Shown here one piece after another: positions 8,862-17,104 of a DNA stretch of 64,000 nt; the stretch's first letter is position 1; every line of letters starts with the position of its first letter. The stretch is from Virgibacillus sp. NKC19-16 (GTDB taxonomy: Bacteria > Bacillota > Bacilli > Bacillales > Amphibacillaceae), in contig NZ_CP074373.1 of assembly GCF_021560035.1 (NCBI RefSeq), positions 3,158,001 to 3,222,000 on the forward strand, given 5' to 3'. The position numbers and the translations under genes were made by a program. The notes under the pieces are model-generated. The model was not told where the DNA came from. It did no database searches and worked only from the letters and a program-made list of their open reading frames with translations.

Positions 8862-8890
8862 ATGATATGCGCTTACAACGGGCTTTTCAA
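8862..8890 (-). promoter_or_regulatory. mtl promoter with cre-like site in the spacer
   Basis: On the minus strand, TTGAAA (8885-8890) and TATCAT (8862-8867) are 17 bases apart, placing transcription start about 50 bases before mtlA. The spacer contains TTGTAAGCGCATATC, which resembles a catabolite-responsive element but has at least one mismatch to the usual consensus. CcpA control is therefore plausible and not certain. I see no clear MtlR box. Confidence 0.5.
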
Positions 8891-9141
8891 TTGAATTTAA
8901 ATGCTAATTTGTCATGGGCGATGTTGACATTATTTAATAAGTTGGTGGATGGAGATTGGCGAGTGCGTTACAGTTGTTTATTGGGTTTGTATATGAAGCT
9001 ACCTAAGCTTAATAATCCCCTACTTTTTGCAATATGATTCACTACCTTTTTGAAGGCGGAATGATAAAACATTTAAATCCAAGGGGACACTTGGCTGTAG
9101 AGGTCAAATGAAGGGGATAGTGAGGTAAAAGTAAACAGCTA
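8891..9141. other. Intergenic, nothing further recognised
   Basis: Region upstream of the mtl promoter, which may hold the MtlR binding site. No convincing coding frame is present. Confidence 0.4.
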
Positions 9142-9187
9142 AATAAGCATGCAATTTGTTTTAAATAAATTGCATGCTTATTTTTTG
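9142..9187 (+). terminator. Strong orphan terminator hairpin
   Basis: A perfect 16-bp stem (9142-9157 with 9167-9182) is followed by six T residues on the plus strand. No plus-strand gene ends here, so it implies an unannotated rightward transcript from the mtl promoter region. Confidence 0.6.
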
Positions 9188-9287
9188 GAAAATTTAACAA
9201 ATATGATGACCTATTCAAAGGAATGGGGTATATTTAAATAGAGGGTATGATAAATGCCCGACCCCTTTATGAAAGGGGGTGATAATA

Positions 9288-9446
9288 GTGGATATGGCCA
9301 TACTTCTAACGGCTATTGTAAGTCTTGTTACGTCAATTGTTGGGCTTGTTACAACAATGGTAACAGCGTACCGAGAATTATATAGTCGCACAGAAAAGAA
9401 TCCTTCTCCGTCCCAACCGGAAAAGGATTCTAAAGACAACAACTAA
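9288..9446 (+). CDS. Small single-span membrane protein
   Basis: A 52-residue frame starting GTG, 7-8 bases after AAAGGGGGTG. Residues 3-26 are hydrophobic (DMAILLTAIVSLVTSIVG), followed by a charged polar tail rich in K, D, N and P. I do not recognise the family. It is the first of three short same-strand frames (9288-9881) beside a type I toxin module, which suggests small accessory membrane peptides or a phage/plasmid remnant. An in-frame ATG at 9294 is an alternative start. Confidence 0.5.
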   Translation: MDMAILLTAIVSLVTSIVGLVTTMVTAYRELYSRTEKNPSPSQPEKDSKDNN

Positions 9447-9535
9447 GGACGAGGGGGATTAAAACTCCCTCTCCTTACCACTATTATATGCATATCATAC
9501 CCTGATTATAATAAAATTGTCAAGGAGTTGGACTG

Positions 9536-9631
9536 ATGCAAACAGCTACTCTTATTATTTCGCTTGTTTCGATCTTCATCAGTTGTACAACATTAACCAT
9601 TATTTATAAAGCCAAAAGAAGAAAAAGCTAA
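9536..9631 (+). CDS. Very small membrane peptide
   Basis: A 31-residue frame with one hydrophobic span (TATLIISLVSIFIS) and a basic C-terminus (KAKRRKS), preceded by CAAGGAG about 6 bases upstream. This layout is common in type I toxins and other small membrane peptides. I see no antisense promoter, so it is called only as a likely expressed peptide. Confidence 0.45.
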   Translation: MQTATLIISLVSIFISCTTLTIIYKAKRRKS

Positions 9632-9656
9632 ATTCGCGTAAATGGAGTGAGCATAT

Positions 9657-9881
9657 ATGGCTTCTAAAAAACCGGTACAGTATTATGGCCTAAAAGACTT
9701 TTCCGATTTTGGGAAAGAGGAAGGCATAGAATATAGTACACGGGAGCTATCCCTCTATAAAAGCAGAGAGTTATTGCCCTAGCCTGCGGTTATGATCGGG
9801 AAAAGGGCAGGATGGACACAAAAACAAATCGATGACTGGATAATACAAGTAAAATCGAATGGAATGCGTAAATATAGATAA
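9657..9881 (+). pseudogene. AlpA/excisionase-like HTH protein with in-frame amber stop
   Basis: The frame codes for 41 residues (MASKKPVQYYGLKDFSDFG...) and meets TAG at 9780-9782. It then stays open in the same frame for 32 more codons (PAVMIGKRAGWTQKQIDDWI...) to TAA at 9879. The joined sequence has the winged-helix pattern of AlpA/MerR-like phage regulators: a ...LPxPxxIGxxxGWxxxxIDxW motif that ends the recognition helix. The amber codon sits within the conserved LP-P stretch, so this looks like a recent nonsense mutation. Suppression or read-through is possible but unsupported. Confidence 0.55.
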
Positions 9882-9959
9882 AGAAAAAATGCTGTAATTA
9901 CAATCTAGGGCTTCTGATGTCCCTGTTGTCTTTTTTAGTTTTTGCAATAACCGTTCGAA

Positions 9960-9988
9960 TTGACAGTATAATAAATGTATTTTATACT
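9960..9988 (+). promoter_or_regulatory. SigA-type promoter of antitoxin RNA, copy 2
   Basis: TTGACA (9960-9965) and TATACT (9983-9988) with a 17-base spacer. Hexamers and spacing are identical to the copy at 928-956, although the spacer sequence differs, which argues for selection. Confidence 0.8.
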
Positions 9989-9994
9989 ATACTT

Positions 9995-10127
9995 ATAAAT
10001 AAGGTACCGAGTAGCGTCAACTACCCGGCACCGGCAACTACAAACTGCATAAAGAGCAGTTGGCCGGTTTAATATGCATTATCTAGGAAGTAATCGCGGC
10101 CATGGTAGGGGCGGTTACTTCTTTTTT
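9995..10127 (+). ncRNA. RatA-like antisense antitoxin RNA, copy 2
   Basis: Expected transcript from the 9960-9988 promoter to a terminator with stem 10088-10097/10111-10120 and a T-run. It carries the same 5' hairpin and the same GCAACTACA...GTTGGCC segment as copy 1, and it overlaps the 3' end of the second toxin gene. Confidence 0.7.
10003..10032 (-). terminator. Terminator of toxin mRNA, copy 2
   Basis: Stem 10003-10014 with 10021-10032 (two imperfect pairs), followed on the minus strand by an AT-rich tract. It corresponds to 972-999 in copy 1. Confidence 0.6.
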
Positions 10128-10222
10128 GTTAGATAATCGACAATGGTAAAAACTAAAGTTAGAGTAGCTATCAGTGTAATACTGAATTGTGCTACCAAAC
10201 TTAGTGCCTCATATGTCGTCAT
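10115..10222 (-). CDS. TxpA-like type I toxin, copy 2
   Basis: A 35-residue peptide, MTTYEALSLVAQF..., with one transmembrane segment and a lysine-rich end (LTKKK). It shares the first residues, hydrophobic core layout and GGAGGTGG ribosome binding site with the toxin at 1069-1185. An antisense RNA gene converges on its 3' end. The sequence has diverged clearly from copy 1, so the pair is not a recent duplication, while the untranslated regulatory segments are better conserved. Confidence 0.82.
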   Translation of the reverse strand: MTTYEALSLVAQFSITLIATLTLVFTIVDYLTKKK

Positions 10223-10309
10223 CCTACCACCTCCCTTCCTAAGTTCTCATGTGACTTAGGGGACAGGACATGGCCAACCGCCCACTATACCTATGTAGTT
10301 GCTAAATTT

Positions 10310-10318
10310 ATTTTACCA
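10310..10318 (-). promoter_or_regulatory. Extended -10 of toxin gene, copy 2
   Basis: Minus strand TGGTAAAAT, matching TGTTAAAAT in copy 1 at the same distance from the complementary 5' UTR segment (10272-10302). Confidence 0.5.
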
Positions 10319-10367
10319 CATTTTCTGATAGATTAATAGCTTTAAAAGAATGAACGTTCGATATTCA

Positions 10368-11582
10368 TTAAAATATCTCCTCCCCAGGTTCCAATACACT
10401 CACATCCTCCATATCAACCGATTCCGGATACTTCACACCCTGGCCAGTATTCAAGCAGACAACCTTTTCTTCCGCCTTTATCCAGTCCTGCCGTCGCAAC
10501 ATTTCTGCTGTAGCAAATGTGGCAGCTCCCTCTGGACAAATGAAATTTCCTTCCGACTCCGCAACCTCTTTTTGCGCACGGGAAATCTCAGCTTCAGAAA
10601 CAGCAACAGCGCAGCCCTCTGTCTTATATAACCCTTCAAGGACAAGGAAGTCGCCAATCGCTTTTGGCACATTGATACCAAAAGCACTCGTCTTGGAATT
10701 TTCCCAGAACGCTGATTCAGACTTGCCCTCCTCCCATGCTTTGACAATCGGCGCGCAGCCTTCTGCCTGTACGGCTACAAGTCGAGGGAATTTTTCCGCT
10801 GAAATCCAGCCCAGCTCCCGAAGCTCAAGAAGTGCTTTATAGATGCCGATCAACCCAACGCCTCCCCCGGTCGGATACAAGATCACATCAGGTATTTTCC
10901 AATTCAACTGTTCCAACATTTCATAGCCCATCGTCTTTTTGCCCTCGATACGGTATGGCTCTTTGAGCGTCGAAGCATCGTAAATGCCTTGGTCCTTGAC
11001 GACTTTACCGACAATTTTTCCAGCATCACTGATCAATCCGTTGACTAAATGGAGATCTGCTCCAGAGATGGCAACTTCTTTTCTGGTGATGTTTGGCGCA
11101 TCCAGAGGCATAACAATCGTTGCTTTCATCCCTGCTCGCGCCGCGTACAGTGCCCACGCCGCACCCGCATTTCCATTTGTTGGCATGGCCAGTCGCTCAA
11201 CCCCAAGCTCCTTTGCTTTCGAGATCCCCACACTAGCGCCTCGCGTTTTAAAGGAACCTGTCGGGATGATCCCCTCATCTTTCATATATAAGTGAGACAG
11301 ATCCATCTTCTCACCTAACGCGTTCATCTTTACGAGAGGCGTCATCCCCTCACCTAAAGACATGCGGTTTTTATCATCTCTCACCGGCAGGACCTCATGA
11401 TAGCGCCATAAACTATTCTCGCGTGTAAGTAAATGTTCTTTTTTAAATTGGGACTTTACTTCATCCAGTCGATATCGAACAAGCAACGGCGACCCACATT
11501 CGCATAACTGCTGTACCTCCTGATCCGAATACGTTTCCCCACACTTCGGGCAATCAAGATGGGAAATGTAACTATAGCTCAT
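10368..11582 (-). CDS. thrC: Threonine synthase
   Basis: A 404-residue PLP enzyme that converts O-phosphohomoserine to threonine in the cytosol. The N-terminus has a zinc-ribbon-like segment (CPKCG near residue 10, CECGS near 28). The PLP lysine is in GSFKTRGASVG (about residue 113), and a phosphate-binding PTGGGVGLIG motif lies near 238. Fold type II proteins of this kind with an added ribbon are usually annotated as threonine synthase. No other threonine pathway gene is adjacent, so a related cysteate- or diaminopropionate-type activity is a less likely alternative. Confidence 0.85.
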   Translation of the reverse strand: MSYSYISHLDCPKCGETYSDQEVQQLCECGSPLLVRYRLDEVKSQFKKEHLLTRENSLWRYHEVLPVRDDKNRMSLGEGMTPLVKMNALGEKMDLSHLYMKDEGIIPTGSFKTRGASVGISKAKELGVERLAMPTNGNAGAAWALYAARAGMKATIVMPLDAPNITRKEVAISGADLHLVNGLISDAGKIVGKVVKDQGIYDASTLKEPYRIEGKKTMGYEMLEQLNWKIPDVILYPTGGGVGLIGIYKALLELRELGWISAEKFPRLVAVQAEGCAPIVKAWEEGKSESAFWENSKTSAFGINVPKAIGDFLVLEGLYKTEGCAVAVSEAEISRAQKEVAESEGNFICPEGAATFATAEMLRRQDWIKAEEKVVCLNTGQGVKYPESVDMEDVSVLEPGEEIF

Positions 11583-11631
11583 GATAAAACCTCCAATGTA
11601 ATAAGAAAGTCTATTATCATTATAATACAGC

Positions 11632-11740
11632 AGGTCTCTCCCTCACCACACTAAAGTGTAGCGTGGTGAGGGAGAGGCCTCTTAAGCATTCGACATAATT
11701 TGACAAAAACCGGGGCGTGACAGGCACCACCCGAATTCCC
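11632..11740. repeat. Palindromic repeat pair upstream of SEC-C gene
   Basis: A strong hairpin (11632-11648 with 11663-11679) built on CTCACCAC/GTGGTGAG is followed by CATTCGACATAATTTGACA and GTGACAGGCACCACCCGAAT. The second part recurs at 13799-13850 on the other side of the gene. It resembles other GTCCC/CGCTACGCTAA-type repeats at about 22369, 22788 and 29762. Confidence 0.65.
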
Positions 11741-11804
11741 TTGAACAAATCGCCATTTTTCTACATAATAAAGGATAAATAGACGTTTAATAAGGAGGCT
11801 CCTT

Positions 11805-13718
11805 ATGAGTAAACTTGGTAGAAATGATCCTTGTTCATGTGGAAGTGGGAAAAAGTATAAGAAATGCTGTGGGGCTTCGAATGTTGTTGAGATTGGCATG
11901 GGACGGTATAACGTTGAATTGGATACACTGCACAACAACCTTATCGCTTTTGCCATAGACGAGCATGAATCTAAAATGAAGAACCTCATTATAAAATATC
12001 CGCAGCCATCTTTGCAGGATGACGGAGAAGCAATGGATACGTATATGACTGGGATAACGCCCTGGATAATCATGAACGTACCCCTCCTCGCTGGAGGCAG
12101 GACGATATATGAAGCCTTTTATCATAAGGAAAAGGCAAAAATCAAACATACAAGAATAAAGAACACGTTTGAAGAATGGGGAAACTGCAAGCCATCTGTT
12201 TACGAGATTCTAACCGTCGACAACCAAACAAAGAAAATAGCAACTTTAAAGGATGTATTTACACATGAAACCTATGACGTCCCGCAAGATGAAGGGAATG
12301 ATTTTGAAGAAGGTAACGTGGCCATTGGAATACTACTTCCTTATGTAGATCATCACCAGTTTCTTTTCACAACGATGGAATTGCCCGGCCAGATGAAAGA
12401 AGATATAATTCATTTAGGTAAACGTTATATAGACGAGGCTGGGGAAACTGGTCTCGCTAACGACTTCCCTAATTTTATAGGTGAGGCACTATCAACCGAA
12501 ACAACGAAAGAACTGGAATGGGAAAACCCGTTATATGAAATGGTCGCTGACCTTTTCACGAGCCATATGCGATTAAAAACAGATGATGAGGATGTGATCG
12601 CTACAGGTGTTTTAATTTGGAATGCACATTGTCACATGCACCACCCATCTTTCAAAAAACCCGGAGCCTATGCAGCGGCACTTGAACACCTCATTTATAA
12701 CCAATTAATCGGGCATATATCTCAAAGTGAACTTGCCAAAGAATATCGTACAAATGCAAGTTCCATATCGAAAAAATCTCGTTATATCAGAAGAACAATG
12801 AGTCTAATGGAAGAGACCCTCCAAGACATGGTCGAGGAAGGTGACTTGTATGAGTCGTTTATCGATGAACGTATAGATATAGAAAAAATGATGCGTGATA
12901 TGCAAAAAGCACTGGAAGAGCAAAACATCGAATCGGAAGCGGAATTGGATGCATTTATGGATGAGTTCATGAAAAGCCAGGATATTCCATATCCTGTCCC
13001 ATCCTCTCCACGCGATCAGGCTCAGGACAAGCTGTATGAGGCTCAAGCGGAAAAAGGAGAAAAACGAAGAAAGCTGATTCAAGAAGCACTGGACATTTAT
13101 CCAAACAGCCCGGATGCTTACTTGCTGATGGCGCAAAACGCAAAGTCGATAAATGAACAGCATCACCTCTTCCATCAAGCGGTCATTGCCGGAGAAAAAG
13201 ATTTAGGTAAAGATTTTTTCAACGAAAATAAAGGCCATTTCTGGATGATGACCGAAACTAAGGCCTATATGCAGGCAAAAGAGAGTTATGCAACAATCCG
13301 GTACAAGCTGGGTGACAAAGAATCCGCGATGGAGCAATACGAGGAATTACTGGAATTAAATCCAAATGATAACCAGGGAATCAGATACGAGCTGCTACCT
13401 TTATATATTGAAGAGGAAAAATATATACCGGCCAAAAATTTAATCAAACAATATGAAGATGAAACGTCAGCAAATTTCCTTTTTAATAAGGCGTTATTAA
13501 ACTATCTTATAAGCGGAATCACTCATGAGACAAAAGCTTTTCTAAAAAAAGCAACGAAGGAAAATCCGTATGTCAAAGACTACTTGCTTGGAAATAAACC
13601 AATTCCGAAAACTAGCTACGCCTATATAGGCATTGGCGACGAAAGTGAAGCGATTGAGTACACCCAAGGATGTGCGCATCTATGGGAGGGAGCTCAAGGA
13701 TTGTTGGAGGAATTGTGA
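11805..13718 (+). CDS. SEC-C motif and TPR protein
   Basis: A 637-residue soluble protein. Residues 1-25 are a SEC-C zinc motif (GRNDPCSCGSGKKYKKCC). The middle (about 30-370) has no family I recognise. The C-terminal third looks like tetratricopeptide repeats (DALDIYPNSPDAYLLMAQNA, and YEELLELNPND near 520). SEC-C motifs bind zinc and occur in SecA and many uncharacterised proteins, so the role is probably protein or nucleic-acid interaction. The gene stands alone between two direct copies of an intergenic repeat, which suggests it moved as a unit. Start follows AAGGAGG. Confidence 0.8.
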   Translation: MSKLGRNDPCSCGSGKKYKKCCGASNVVEIGMGRYNVELDTLHNNLIAFAIDEHESKMKNLIIKYPQPSLQDDGEAMDTYMTGITPWIIMNVPLLAGGRTIYEAFYHKEKAKIKHTRIKNTFEEWGNCKPSVYEILTVDNQTKKIATLKDVFTHETYDVPQDEGNDFEEGNVAIGILLPYVDHHQFLFTTMELPGQMKEDIIHLGKRYIDEAGETGLANDFPNFIGEALSTETTKELEWENPLYEMVADLFTSHMRLKTDDEDVIATGVLIWNAHCHMHHPSFKKPGAYAAALEHLIYNQLIGHISQSELAKEYRTNASSISKKSRYIRRTMSLMEETLQDMVEEGDLYESFIDERIDIEKMMRDMQKALEEQNIESEAELDAFMDEFMKSQDIPYPVPSSPRDQAQDKLYEAQAEKGEKRRKLIQEALDIYPNSPDAYLLMAQNAKSINEQHHLFHQAVIAGEKDLGKDFFNENKGHFWMMTETKAYMQAKESYATIRYKLGDKESAMEQYEELLELNPNDNQGIRYELLPLYIEEEKYIPAKNLIKQYEDETSANFLFNKALLNYLISGITHETKAFLKKATKENPYVKDYLLGNKPIPKTSYAYIGIGDESEAIEYTQGCAHLWEGAQGLLEEL

Positions 13719-13725
13719 TTATGCT

Positions 13726-13850
13726 TATGGGGCCCCGTCCTTCGTCACGCTAAAGCGTTAACGTAGTGAGGAACAGCGGCCCCATAAACATGCACACGCA
13801 TTCGACATAATTTGACAAATTTCGGGTGGTGACAGGCACCACCCGAATTA
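13726..13850. repeat. Palindromic repeat pair downstream of SEC-C gene
   Basis: GGGGCC...TCGTCACGCTAAAGCG and its inverse arm are followed by the same CATTCGACATAATTTGACA block as at 11688. The block contains a 27-base hairpin at 13821-13847 (TTCGGGTGGTG/CACCACCCGAA). Confidence 0.65.
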
Positions 13851-15089
13851 CCCAAGAAAGTCGCCGATCGCTGTAATTAAGCTATGCGCCCCGAGCGCTA
13901 AGCAAATAATTACGATAATGCTGCCAACCACATTCATTTTTATCGAGTTTCTATAGTTGCCTAGTAGTTTTTTGTTGTTCATAATGATCATGATTAAAAT
14001 GGCGATGCCTGGAAGAAGAATACCATTTAGCGCCTGGGCGAAAAGGAGTATTTCTAATGGCTCGAAATTTAAAATGAAGGAAAGGATACCAATCAGAATA
14101 ACGGAGCCAAATACGGCTTTAAAACGCCAATTTTTCATTCCATTTTCCCACTTCAACATACTGCTGGCTACCATTGCCGCACCAAGAGCGGAGGCAGTTG
14201 TGGAAGAGAAACCAGCTGAAAATATACCAATCGCTAGAAACGTCTCAGCCCAGCTACCTAAAATCGGCTCCAATTGCAAGGCTAGATCCGCAACCGTTTC
14301 AACCTCCACACCCCTCATTAACGTGCCGGAAGTAATCAGGATGGCTGCTGTGATTAAACCACCCACCCCAATCGTTATAAAAATATCCCAGCGTGAATCC
14401 TTTAAATGTGAGGGTTTATTCCATTTTTCCTGCACAGTTGTAGAATGAATAAATAAATTATATGGCACAACAGTCGTACCAATCAGCGCAACAATCGTGA
14501 TAATCGAACCGGTCGGCATGGAAGGAGCAAACACTCCTGATAATATTCCACCAATATCCGGCTTTGCCACAATCATGGTTGTGATAAATACAATACTCAT
14601 AATGACAACAAGGATAATCATGACTTTTTCAATTAATTTATAACTGCCGCTTAAACCGAGGAACAATATGATAATTCCTACAACCGGACCGATGATATTG
14701 ATCGACCATCCTGTCAATGTAGAAATACCGAGTGACGTTCCATTCAAATCGCCACTCATATAAGCAGCACATCCGATGTATATGGAAGCGAGCACGAAAC
14801 CAGTGACCGTATATTTTAAAATTGGGTTTGCAAATTGATCGTGTATCGCTGCCCCGAGCCCTTTTTGTGCAATAATTCCCAGACGGGCTACCATTACCTG
14901 CAACACCATCGTCGTAATGATGGAAAATACCACTGCCCATAAAAGTGCATATCCATACGAGGCACCTGCTTGCGTTGCTGTCGTAATTGTCCCTGGTCCA
15001 ATAAACGATGCAGAAATAATGGCACCCGGGCCTATTACCTTCAATTTTTCCTTGAATGCCTTTTTCTGCGTTGCCTCCTGTTGAGACAT
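13848..15089 (-). CDS. Nramp-family transporter, divergent metal site
   Basis: A 413-residue membrane protein with about 11 spans, related to MntH-type Nramp importers by overall sequence (e.g. NLFIHSTTVQ after TM6). The two metal-binding motifs are altered. The TM1 DPGN motif reads GPGT (SFIGPGTITTATQAGA), and the TM6 MPH motif reads VPY (GTTVVPYNLFIHS). The usual aspartate and methionine ligands for manganese or iron are therefore missing. This points to another substrate, as in Nramp-related proteins with changed selectivity. The gene is monocistronic and its last codons overlap the repeat at 13848. Confidence 0.8.
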   Translation of the reverse strand: MSQQEATQKKAFKEKLKVIGPGAIISASFIGPGTITTATQAGASYGYALLWAVVFSIITTMVLQVMVARLGIIAQKGLGAAIHDQFANPILKYTVTGFVLASIYIGCAAYMSGDLNGTSLGISTLTGWSINIIGPVVGIIILFLGLSGSYKLIEKVMIILVVIMSIVFITTMIVAKPDIGGILSGVFAPSMPTGSIITIVALIGTTVVPYNLFIHSTTVQEKWNKPSHLKDSRWDIFITIGVGGLITAAILITSGTLMRGVEVETVADLALQLEPILGSWAETFLAIGIFSAGFSSTTASALGAAMVASSMLKWENGMKNWRFKAVFGSVILIGILSFILNFEPLEILLFAQALNGILLPGIAILIMIIMNNKKLLGNYRNSIKMNVVGSIIVIICLALGAHSLITAIGDFLG

Positions 15090-15154
15090 GCCTCCACCAC
15101 CTAATTTAAAAAATAATATAGTAGTGGGGTACCCTACTTTTTTAGTTTTAAACC

Positions 15155-16799
15155 TATTGAGGGGTCTGTCCCCATAGCCATCAAGCTAAGCATATAACTT
15201 GGAAAAAAAGGAAATTTTTTACTAAACTTCTCTCAAAAATAATTATTGGGGAGGAGTTTTATTTATGTCAGACATGATCAAAGATAAAGAACTTCGAAAT
15301 TTTAAGAAAGAATTGGAACATCTTTTTACTCCAAAGCAAGTTGAGCAGATAGCTAGAAGCGTAGATTTTACGCAAAGGAAATCAAAGCTTAAACCGGAAT
15401 ATTTCCTGCAGTTCTGCTCGTTCTTAGGTGAATCTATGGGAACGAAATCACTTACTGAATTATGTGCGCAGTTTTCTGGCCTTTTTGGATTACAAATTAC
15501 TACAGAGGGATTAAATCAGCGTTTTGATGAAACGGCGGTGGATTTTTTGAAAAAGATCTTTCATTCTTTATTAATGACGCAGGTGGTGACTGCTCTGCCT
15601 ATCGTTGAAAAACGATTGTTTAATACCATTCGAATTATGGATTCTACCGCCTTTGATTTACCCTCCGATTATAAGAAGTTTGAAGGCCCAAATGGATCCG
15701 GGATCAAAATTCAACTGGAATATGAATTATATCAAGGCATTTTTCGCCACCTTCAAGTACAAAATGGAAAAGATAATGACAGTACATATCCAGCATCTAT
15801 TCAGAACGATATTGAGACCGGTGATTTATTTTTACGTGATTTGGGTTATTTCTCACAAAGAAATTTATTGACCATTGCCAAGAACGGCGGCTATTTTATA
15901 AGCAGATTAAAATCTGATACAAACCTTTATCAAAAAGATGAACAAGGAAATTGGCAGAAACTTAATACGATGGAAATAATGGATCCATTAAAGCCAGGTG
16001 AAGATATCGAACTAACGGATGTGCGAATCGGAGCGAAAAAGGAAGACCCACTTATAGCACGCGTGGTGATGACCAAGTTGACGGAGGAACAGGAACAACA
16101 GAGACAAGCTCAACTAAACATAAAAAATAGGAAGGGGAAAAGCACCCCTTCCGCACAGAAACATGTTTCCATCAACATGTTTGCCACCAATATACCACAG
16201 GAAATGGTAGGAAGTGAAGAAATTTACTCTCTTTATTCGTTGAGATGGCAAATTGAAATTTTATTTAAAACCTGGAAATCCTTATTCAAGATCGACGAAA
16301 TAAAAGAGATGAAACAGGAACGATTCGAATGCCATTTATATGGTACATTGATACAAATCATTGTGTGCTCGGCTGCGGCCTTTCAATGCCGCAGGATCCT
16401 TTATAAAGAGGAACAAATGGAGGTAAGTGAATATAAATCTATAGACATCGTCAAAGAACATTTGTCTATAATATTTGCCATGACTAAGAAAGGAAAATTA
16501 CCTAGATTTTTTAATCGGATTTATATAAGCATAAAAACAAATGGAAGGAAGAGTCGCAAACAGCAAAAGCCAACCGTATTTGACATCTTGCATATTGTTC
16601 ATAAGCAATATGTTCCAGAAGTAGCGTAAAAGAACGGAAAAATATAATTATTTTCTGAAAAAAGTCTCCTCCAGAGGCTCATTTTGTCATGCGCTTTTTT
16701 AAATTAGGCGTGAGAAAATAAGAAGAGCTAACAAAATTAAATACTTCTACTTTATTATCTTTTGTTAGCTTGATGGCTATGGGGACAGACCCCTCAATA
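15155..16799. mobile_element. IS4-family (IS231-like) insertion sequence
   Basis: Perfect 35-base inverted repeats lie at 15155-15189 and 16765-16799. The inner part, CATAGCCATCAAGCTAA, resembles IS231-type termini. The outer 18 bases (TATTGAGGGGTCTGTCCC) may be IS terminus or flanking target. No direct target duplication is visible outside the 35-base repeats. The encoded transposase appears intact. Confidence 0.85.
15265..16629 (+). CDS. IS4-family transposase
   Basis: A 454-residue DDE transposase. Catalytic aspartates are expected in RIMDSTAFDLP (about residue 126) and FLRDLGYFS (about 190), and the glutamate lies in the IS4 signature YSLRWQIEILFKTWK, which keeps the Y-2-R-3-E-6-K spacing. 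It fills most of the element between the inverted repeats and has a GGGGAGG ribosome binding site. The frame is complete, so this copy could be active. Confidence 0.93.
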   Translation: MSDMIKDKELRNFKKELEHLFTPKQVEQIARSVDFTQRKSKLKPEYFLQFCSFLGESMGTKSLTELCAQFSGLFGLQITTEGLNQRFDETAVDFLKKIFHSLLMTQVVTALPIVEKRLFNTIRIMDSTAFDLPSDYKKFEGPNGSGIKIQLEYELYQGIFRHLQVQNGKDNDSTYPASIQNDIETGDLFLRDLGYFSQRNLLTIAKNGGYFISRLKSDTNLYQKDEQGNWQKLNTMEIMDPLKPGEDIELTDVRIGAKKEDPLIARVVMTKLTEEQEQQRQAQLNIKNRKGKSTPSAQKHVSINMFATNIPQEMVGSEEIYSLYSLRWQIEILFKTWKSLFKIDEIKEMKQERFECHLYGTLIQIIVCSAAAFQCRRILYKEEQMEVSEYKSIDIVKEHLSIIFAMTKKGKLPRFFNRIYISIKTNGRKSRKQQKPTVFDILHIVHKQYVPEVA

Positions 16800-16801
16800 C
16801 A

Positions 16802-17104
16802 CTACTCTACCATCCACTCATAGTCCATCACATCACCGTCTATGCTGATTTTCACAGTAAATGACGCGCCATTTTGATACTGATCAAACACATTACCGCT
16901 TACCTCATACAGGTTATCATCTAACTCTTCAATCTCGGTCATCTCAAGCGAGGAATATTCCAATGTAAACGCATTGGGCTCAGCAAAATCCGATTCCAGA
17001 ATGCTGATTGCCTCATCGTACAGTTCCTCGTCGCTAATATTCGCCCCGCAAGCTACCAGGAATAATAGAAAAAACGAAATCACACCTGCTTTAACCTTCC
17101 CCAT
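16802..17104 (-). CDS. Small secreted lipoprotein of unknown function
   Basis: A 100-residue protein with a lipoprotein signal peptide: basic start MGKVKAG, hydrophobic core, and lipobox LLFLVAC-G, so the mature protein would be anchored by Cys about 20. The mature part is acidic (ISDEELYDEAISILESDF...) and ends in a beta-rich segment (ASFTVKISIDGDVMDYEWMVE). I do not recognise a named family. ATG at 17104 is chosen over upstream starts because the signal peptide begins there. The IS4 element ends two bases after the stop codon. Confidence 0.75.
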   Translation of the reverse strand: MGKVKAGVISFFLLFLVACGANISDEELYDEAISILESDFAEPNAFTLEYSSLEMTEIEELDDNLYEVSGNVFDQYQNGASFTVKISIDGDVMDYEWMVE

